A stretch of DNA of 39,344 bases from Candidatus Nitrotoga sp. BS (lineage in GTDB: Bacteria > Pseudomonadota > Gammaproteobacteria > Burkholderiales > Gallionellaceae): the NCBI RefSeq assembly GCF_927797785.1, contig NZ_CAKMLL010000115.1:1-39344 (forward strand). The letters are read 5' to 3'. Below are positions 34,490-39,344 of this stretch, one piece after another (position 1 is the first letter of the stretch; the number at the start of each line of letters is the position of its first letter). The position numbers and the translations under genes were made by a program. Below the pieces are notes generated by a model. It was not told the origin of the DNA. It did not search any database and saw only the letters and a list, made by a program, of their open reading frames with translations.

Positions 34490-35767
34490 ATGCAAGCTCA
34501 AATTAGATTTATATTAAGGCGTATCAAAGAGAAGCTGTGGGTAAAACCACTTTTTATTTGTCTGCTTTCCATTGCAGCTGCATTTTTAGCTCAGCTAGCC
34601 GATCAAATGGCCTTATTTCAAAAGGCTCCTGAAGTAACCTCAGAATCAATCAAAATGTTATTGTCGACCATTTCCTCCAGCATGTTAGTGATGGCAGTAT
34701 TTGCCGTTGGGTCTATGTTGTCGGCCTACCAGTCGGCCAGTAGTGCTGCAACACCTCGTGCTTTCACGCTAGTGCTAGCAGACGATGTCTCACAAAATGC
34801 GCTTTCCACTTTTATTGGCGCATTCATTTTTAGTATCGTTGCTCAAGTTGCTTTAACCAATGGTTACTACGACAGAGCCGGACGATTTTCCTTGTTTGTG
34901 ATGACTGTCTTTGTTTTCGCGATAGTCATTTTTAATTTTATAAGATGGATAGATCGGATTGCTCACTTAGGGCGTCTTGATACCATTATCAAAAAAACAG
35001 AAAACGCTACCGAAAAAGCACTGTGCCGTCATTTAGATGCGCCTACATTGAGAGCCCTAAAGGCTCCAGGTCGCATAGACGGAGTGGCGATATATGCGCA
35101 GACTATTGGTTATATTCATCGAATTGACGTTGGCGCATTACAGAGTCTTGCTACCGAAAATGATTTATTTATTGAGGTTGCGTCCTTACCGGGCGCATTT
35201 GCAGCGCCGGATAGGCCAGTGGCATATATGCGATCGTCGCAGAGTACTTTAGCGGAGAAAATTGATACCCAAGGTATTGCCAAGTGTTTTTTTATAGGCA
35301 GTAACAGAACTTTCGACGAAGACCCTCGATTCGGGCTTGTTGTATTGTCGGAAATTGCGAGCCGAGCCTTGTCGCCTGCCATTAACGATCCTGGAACTGC
35401 AATAAGGATTGTAAATAGCTTCGTCCGGTTGCTGTCACAATGTGCTCAGAACTCAACGCAAGCAGAATCAAATCAAGTTGAGTTTGACCGAGTGGCTATT
35501 CCAGAGATTTTGTTAAGTGACATGTTCGACGATGCGTTTAACCCCATTGCACGCGATGGTGCCGGAGTCATTGAAGTTGTAATAAAACTACAAAAAGCTC
35601 TGTCGACATTGGCCGACCTGGGTAGCGCTCCAATGAAAGAGGCAGCCATAGGGCGTGCCAATTTGGTTTTTGCGCATGCCGAAAATGCGCTGAAGGTATC
35701 GGAAGAAATTGTAAAGCTTCGACTCGTGTCTGATTTTATTTTTCATCGCGAGTCGCGTTCATTGTAA
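34490..35767 (+). CDS. DUF2254 membrane protein
   Basis: 425 residues. Four hydrophobic segments in the first ~155 residues (around 18-40, 60-80, 105-125 and 132-150) anchor it in the inner membrane; the rest is a soluble domain. Family features include the MLSAYQSASSAATPRAFTLV segment, a GYIHRIDVGALQSLA motif, and FGLVVLSEIASRALSPAIND with its conserved NDPGTA turn. The function of DUF2254 proteins is unknown. A GGAG ribosome site precedes ATG 34490. It is a single gene, perhaps iron-responsive if the Fur-like box is real. Confidence 0.85.
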   Translation: MQAQIRFILRRIKEKLWVKPLFICLLSIAAAFLAQLADQMALFQKAPEVTSESIKMLLSTISSSMLVMAVFAVGSMLSAYQSASSAATPRAFTLVLADDVSQNALSTFIGAFIFSIVAQVALTNGYYDRAGRFSLFVMTVFVFAIVIFNFIRWIDRIAHLGRLDTIIKKTENATEKALCRHLDAPTLRALKAPGRIDGVAIYAQTIGYIHRIDVGALQSLATENDLFIEVASLPGAFAAPDRPVAYMRSSQSTLAEKIDTQGIAKCFFIGSNRTFDEDPRFGLVVLSEIASRALSPAINDPGTAIRIVNSFVRLLSQCAQNSTQAESNQVEFDRVAIPEILLSDMFDDAFNPIARDGAGVIEVVIKLQKALSTLADLGSAPMKEAAIGRANLVFAHAENALKVSEEIVKLRLVSDFIFHRESRSL

Positions 35768-35835
35768 AAACTTTAGTTGTTCTGGACAAAACAGAAAAAT
35801 TCGTTTCGTCCGCTGAAATTAGTGCAAATTTAAAT

Positions 35836-35850
35836 CGCACGTTTAGTGCG
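35836..35850. other. CGCAC/GTGCG hairpin
   Basis: CGCAC-GTTTA-GTGCG followed by TTGAATTTTT, 70 bp after the DUF2254 stop. It could be a weak terminator for that gene or an operator just upstream of the -24/-12 promoter. Confidence 0.4.
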
Positions 35851-35859
35851 TTGAATTTT

Positions 35860-35874
35860 TGGCATGAAAATTGC
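35860..35874 (+). promoter_or_regulatory. sigma-54 (-24/-12) promoter
   Basis: TGGCATGAAAATTGC matches TGGCAC-N5-TTGC with the required 10 bp between GG and GC. Transcription would start about 12 bp after GC, near 35886, roughly 40 bp before ATG 35928. Confidence 0.7.
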
Positions 35875-35927
35875 TTGAATAATTTAGATTGTCACTATTC
35901 CATCTATATTGAGGTTGTCTAATTATC

Positions 35928-38204
35928 ATGAATGCCTTGAACAAATCCAAGTGCCTGTTGTTAGATGAGATTCATAAATTACGTGCTGAGCTAGCCGCTG
36001 TCAAGCTAACGACAGAAAATCGCACAAGTGAACTTTATAAAAGAGTAGACCTGTTCTCTCTGGCTACGCGCGGGGCTAATGATGGGTTGTGGGACTGGAA
36101 TCTTGAAACTGATGAAGTCTATTACTCACCTCGCTGGAAAAGCATGCTGGGTTATGGAGAGAATGAACTTGATAATAATTTAGAAACCTGGGCAAGTCTG
36201 GTTTATCCCGATGATAAGAGTATGGCGTTAGAAAAGGCTCAGGATTACATAGCTAGCCGATCAGATTCCTATGAAGTAGAAATGCGTATGCATCATAAAG
36301 ATAGTCACAAAGTTGTTGTGCTATCCCGAGGGTTTCTTGTTACTCGCGAGTCTGATAATAAACCCATTCGTCTAGTTGGAACGCATGTCGATATAACAGA
36401 ACGTAAAAAAGCAGAAGCATTTGATAACAACCATGCCGAAATTCTTGAGATGATTGCACTAGGGCGCCCGGCATCTGACATTTATGACGCCATAGCATTA
36501 ATGTATGAAGGACGTCACTCTGGATTACGCTGCTCAATGCTCGAATTACATGGCAATAAACTCATGCATGGCGGAGCGCCAAGCTTGCCGAAGGAGTATT
36601 GTAATGCGTTGCACGGTATGGAAAATGGGCCCGGAGTTGGCTCGTGCGGAACCGCCACTTATACCGGTAAACGTGTTCTAGTTGAGGATATTGAGACAGA
36701 TTGTAAGTGGGAAAAAATTAAACATATCGCACTACCTTATGGTCTGCGTTGTTGTTGGTCTGAACCCATTAAAAACTCCCATGGAGAAGTTTTAGGTGCA
36801 TTTGGTATGTATTACAACCACCCTGCATTGCCTAATGAAGAGGAATCAAATGATCTGAAATCTGCGGCAAGGCTTGCTGGAATTGTCATGGAGCGGGATC
36901 AAGCTCAAAAGCGTATACGAGCGTTAGCCTATACCGATGAATTAACAGGACTTGCAAGTCGAGCCCATTTTTATCAGCACCTTGAAAAATTAATAAAAAC
37001 ATCTGACCGGCATAATCATCGTTTCGGTCTGCTATATATTGACCTGGATGACTTCAAAGATGTTAATGACAGTCTTGGGCATGATGCTGGTGACTTACTG
37101 CTCAAGATCATTGCTAAGCGTTTGGAAAGTACTTGTCGTGCAATTGATTATGTTGCACGTCTCGGTGGCGATGAGTTCTGTATTATCGCCGAAGAGATAG
37201 ATGCTGACTATCACGCTGCCAATGTTGCGCAACGTTGTTTTGATGCCATATCACAACCCGTCGAGCTTGCTTCAAGAAAACTCACGCCGACTTGCAGTAT
37301 CGGGATTGCACGCTACCCTGATGATGGAGAAGATATATCAACTTTATTAAAAGCTGCTGATATCTCTCTTTACGCTGCAAAGGAAAATGGAAAAAATCAA
37401 TACGCCTTTTATAAACTGGAGTTTACCCGTAAAGCAGAGTACCGCTTCCAGATCGAGCAATGCCTCAGGGAAGCGATCGAAAAGCATCAGCTATCACTCG
37501 TTTATCAACCTCAAATTAAGCTAAAAACCGGTAAAATTATTGGTGTCGAAGCATTGTTACGCTGGCACCATCCACTACTAGGCCAAGTCCCACCAGCTGA
37601 TTTTATTGCTACGGCCGAAAAAATTGGCATGATTAAATCACTTACCGAATGGGTATTGCGCACAGCCTGTAGACAAGCAGTTGCTTGGAAGAATGAAGGT
37701 TATCCTGGTCTGCGTATGGCCATCAATATTTCTCCAAGCCATTTTCTCGATTATGCAATTGTGCCACTAATTAATCGTATTATTGATGAGACAGGAATGG
37801 CTCCAGCTGAACTGGAGTTAGAAATTACCGAGATTGTTGTACAGAAAACGTATCCACAGCATCACTTAGTTTTTCAGGATCTGAAAGATCGGGGTATTCA
37901 ACTGACAATCGACGATTTCGGAACAGGTTTTTCAGCTTTTGCTTCTCTTAAAAACCTTAATGTTGATTTCCTGAAAATAGACAAACACTTTGTTGATGAT
38001 ATGCTGGTCAATAATAAAATCCTGATCCTTATTAGTTCTATGATAGAAATGGGTCATAAGTTGGGATATGGAATCATCGCTAAAGGTGTCGAGACCTTAG
38101 AACAGTTAAATATTCTCACAAACCTTGGTTGCGAGACAGCCCAGGGTTATCTGTTTAGTGAACCTGTCAATGCCAATGAAATAACAAAATTGCTGAGCAG
38201 GTAG
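35928..38204 (+). CDS. PAS-GAF-GGDEF-EAL cyclic-di-GMP signalling protein
   Basis: 758-residue cytoplasmic sensor. Short N-terminal coiled coil (~8-40); PAS ~42-163 (GANDGLWDWNLETDEVYYSP, DITERKKAE); GAF ~170-325 (GPGVGSCGTATYTGKRVLVE); GGDEF ~330-495 with intact RLGGDEF at 411-417 and the inhibitory RxxD (RAID) at 404-407; EAL ~505-757 with EALLRW at 541 and DDFGTG at 662. So cyclase activity is expected. In the EAL domain the usual EGVET is KGVET: residue 719 is Lys (AAA at 38082-38084) where the catalytic base Glu normally sits, so the phosphodiesterase is probably dead or serves as a binding site. Preceded by a -24/-12 promoter. Confidence 0.93.
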   Translation: MNALNKSKCLLLDEIHKLRAELAAVKLTTENRTSELYKRVDLFSLATRGANDGLWDWNLETDEVYYSPRWKSMLGYGENELDNNLETWASLVYPDDKSMALEKAQDYIASRSDSYEVEMRMHHKDSHKVVVLSRGFLVTRESDNKPIRLVGTHVDITERKKAEAFDNNHAEILEMIALGRPASDIYDAIALMYEGRHSGLRCSMLELHGNKLMHGGAPSLPKEYCNALHGMENGPGVGSCGTATYTGKRVLVEDIETDCKWEKIKHIALPYGLRCCWSEPIKNSHGEVLGAFGMYYNHPALPNEEESNDLKSAARLAGIVMERDQAQKRIRALAYTDELTGLASRAHFYQHLEKLIKTSDRHNHRFGLLYIDLDDFKDVNDSLGHDAGDLLLKIIAKRLESTCRAIDYVARLGGDEFCIIAEEIDADYHAANVAQRCFDAISQPVELASRKLTPTCSIGIARYPDDGEDISTLLKAADISLYAAKENGKNQYAFYKLEFTRKAEYRFQIEQCLREAIEKHQLSLVYQPQIKLKTGKIIGVEALLRWHHPLLGQVPPADFIATAEKIGMIKSLTEWVLRTACRQAVAWKNEGYPGLRMAINISPSHFLDYAIVPLINRIIDETGMAPAELELEITEIVVQKTYPQHHLVFQDLKDRGIQLTIDDFGTGFSAFASLKNLNVDFLKIDKHFVDDMLVNNKILILISSMIEMGHKLGYGIIAKGVETLEQLNILTNLGCETAQGYLFSEPVNANEITKLLSR

Positions 38205-38535
38205 GTAACTAACAAAAAATAAACTATCGGCTGAGCTGGCGGACTATAGAAGTTTGATATTTCCTGGATTAACCGGAAATCTCACTTATCTGTGAACAGC
38301 CTACAGTTCAATAAAAGATAAAAATGCACAGGGCTATATGCGTAGCATCGAGTTAATCCATCCTCTTAAAATACTCCATCTAAGTTGTTGTTTTAAATAA
38401 TTTCGATTGGATTGCCCTTCGGGCGATTTGGGCCTTGAACCGATAGCCACGCTAATTCTGTATTCCACTCAGATGCTGCTCGATAAAGGCGCAGCACTAT
38501 TGAATTTGAACGGTAGACCCCAACAGAGGCTCACT

Positions 38536-38838
38536 ATGCTGAAGAACATCACCTGGAGGATCATCGTTTTGTCATTGGTCACGATGTTGGAAGCTTGCAT
38601 GTATCTACCATTATCCACGCAGGTATTCGATCCTGATTGTCAGGTTGTTGCGAATCACATGGTGCTTCAAGAAGTGCAAATTGCCGCCGTCCACCAGTGC
38701 GCGAATCAAGGCTGCCTCGCACTAGTTGTTGGCGCCGGTGCGGTCACAGCAGCTTCGGTTATCATCTCCGGCACGATCGTTATCGCAGGCAATATCGCTT
38801 ACTGGTTCGAAAGAAGAGCCCAGTGTCAGACGCCTTAG
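38536..38838 (+). CDS. small putative lipoprotein
   Basis: 100 residues from ATG 38536. The N-terminus MLKNITWRIIVLSLVTMLEAC looks like a lipoprotein signal with LEAC as lipobox, followed by a short Cys-containing part and a long Gly/Ala/Ile hydrophobic segment (from LALVVGAGAVTAAS) near the end. AGAGG lies 6 bases before the start. Upstream in-frame codons from 38407 carry no start support. No family recognised; it may sit in the envelope. Confidence 0.55.
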   Translation: MLKNITWRIIVLSLVTMLEACMYLPLSTQVFDPDCQVVANHMVLQEVQIAAVHQCANQGCLALVVGAGAVTAASVIISGTIVIAGNIAYWFERRAQCQTP

Positions 38839-39134
38839 TAGGCGCCACTCTGCTAGGCGGGAAGGGTGATCAATTCGAGTTAGAATGAATTGTCGGTATT
38901 ACTTAAACTGCTTATATGGATCCAGAGAAGGCTTACTCACCTGTCAATCACAACCGTTATGGCTGGACAATATTGCAGAATGTTGCGCTGCCCTAAAATT
39001 ACGGTCCAGTAAATTAACGGCTAAGGAAATGAAATGAGCGTGGCGCTGATGCTTGGCTATGCTTTCCGATATAGGCGACTTTACTGACATTGTGAAATGT
39101 ATTACGTTAAGGTCACATAGATCACAGGAGGCGC
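38839..39134. other. intergenic region, nothing supported
   Basis: Only short frames without family likeness. 38205-38535 is likewise empty, apart from an ATTTCC/GGAAAT stem after the signalling gene and a GCCCTTCGGGC hairpin near 38417. Confidence 0.35.
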
Positions 39135-39335
39135 ATGCTCAGTCAAGAAGAACAATCACGCATTCGCGAGTCGATAAATGCCGTCTCGGTGCGTGCCTCT
39201 TGTTCCATACAGAAATGCACGAACGCTTGTCAGGCGCTCGCCTTTTTGAAGTCGCTGCACTCAAGCATTGACGCTGTCGTAAGTGAACCCACTGCTGTCC
39301 GGTTAAATGAATGGTCAAATCGCTGGAAGCCATGA
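39135..39335 (+). CDS. short hypothetical protein
   Basis: 66 residues, start backed by AGGAGG at 39126-39131 (spacing of 3, rather short). Soluble, with three Cys in a short span (SCSIQKCTNACQ). No family recognised; it could also be chance. Confidence 0.35.
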   Translation: MLSQEEQSRIRESINAVSVRASCSIQKCTNACQALAFLKSLHSSIDAVVSEPTAVRLNEWSNRWKP

Positions 39336-39344
39336 TTGACGGCA

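Noticed and set aside
1-39344. CRISPR array, tRNA or rRNA genes
   Set aside because: No direct-repeat/spacer pattern and no cloverleaf or rRNA-like sequence was recognised; the only regular repeats are the in-frame 42-bp arrays.

Overview
The window reads as chromosome of a freshwater or soil betaproteobacterium. Moderate GC, a metE/metR divergon, an MdtABC-type efflux operon, a YgjP-type peptidase, IS30 debris and dRS3-like repeats all point to the Nitrosomonadales (Gallionellaceae or a near relative). This placement is inferred from protein style only; there is no rRNA or other marker gene in view.

Layout. 1-5100: an MFS exporter, then three minus-strand genes (YgjP-like metallopeptidase, NADPH-dependent FMN/quinone reductase, secreted dienelactone hydrolase), flanked by two IS30-family transposase remnants; one remnant carries a clean 141-bp MITE. 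5100-13240: a DUF4399 periplasmic protein with a strong terminator, then an iron-uptake block of two duplicated TonB-dependent receptors (each with an STN domain and a 14-residue tandem-repeat linker) and a PepSY-type membrane protein. Fur-like sites precede both receptors. 13900-22860: an RND efflux operon (adaptor, two different RND pumps, outer-membrane factor) of the MdtABC-OprM plan.

22860-28360 is an accessory island of remnants and defence-like genes: a yebC fragment cut by a transposon end, a small protein with a nucleotidyltransferase-fold protein, a frameshifted UvrD-type helicase fragment, a VOC protein, a dRS3-like repeat, and a retron reverse transcriptase preceded by a hairpin-rich segment. 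The RT overlaps tail to tail with a SERAC1-like alpha/beta hydrolase. The RT shows the NAxxH, YADD and VTG signatures of retrons. The convergent hydrolase is not an arrangement I recognise, and it is the best candidate in the window for an undescribed system.

28670-32530: methionine block. metE overlaps a shortened dihydroneopterin-aldolase-like gene by one base, with a good terminator downstream; metR is divergent, and its last codons and stop come from a 204-bp MITE. 32790-34490: an LpxL/HtrB-like acyltransferase whose 5' side abuts a decayed RHH/ParE toxin-antitoxin locus. 34490-39344: a DUF2254 membrane protein, a PAS-GAF-GGDEF-EAL signalling protein with a sigma-54 type promoter and a Glu-to-Lys change in the EAL active-site motif, a small lipoprotein, and a short unknown ORF.
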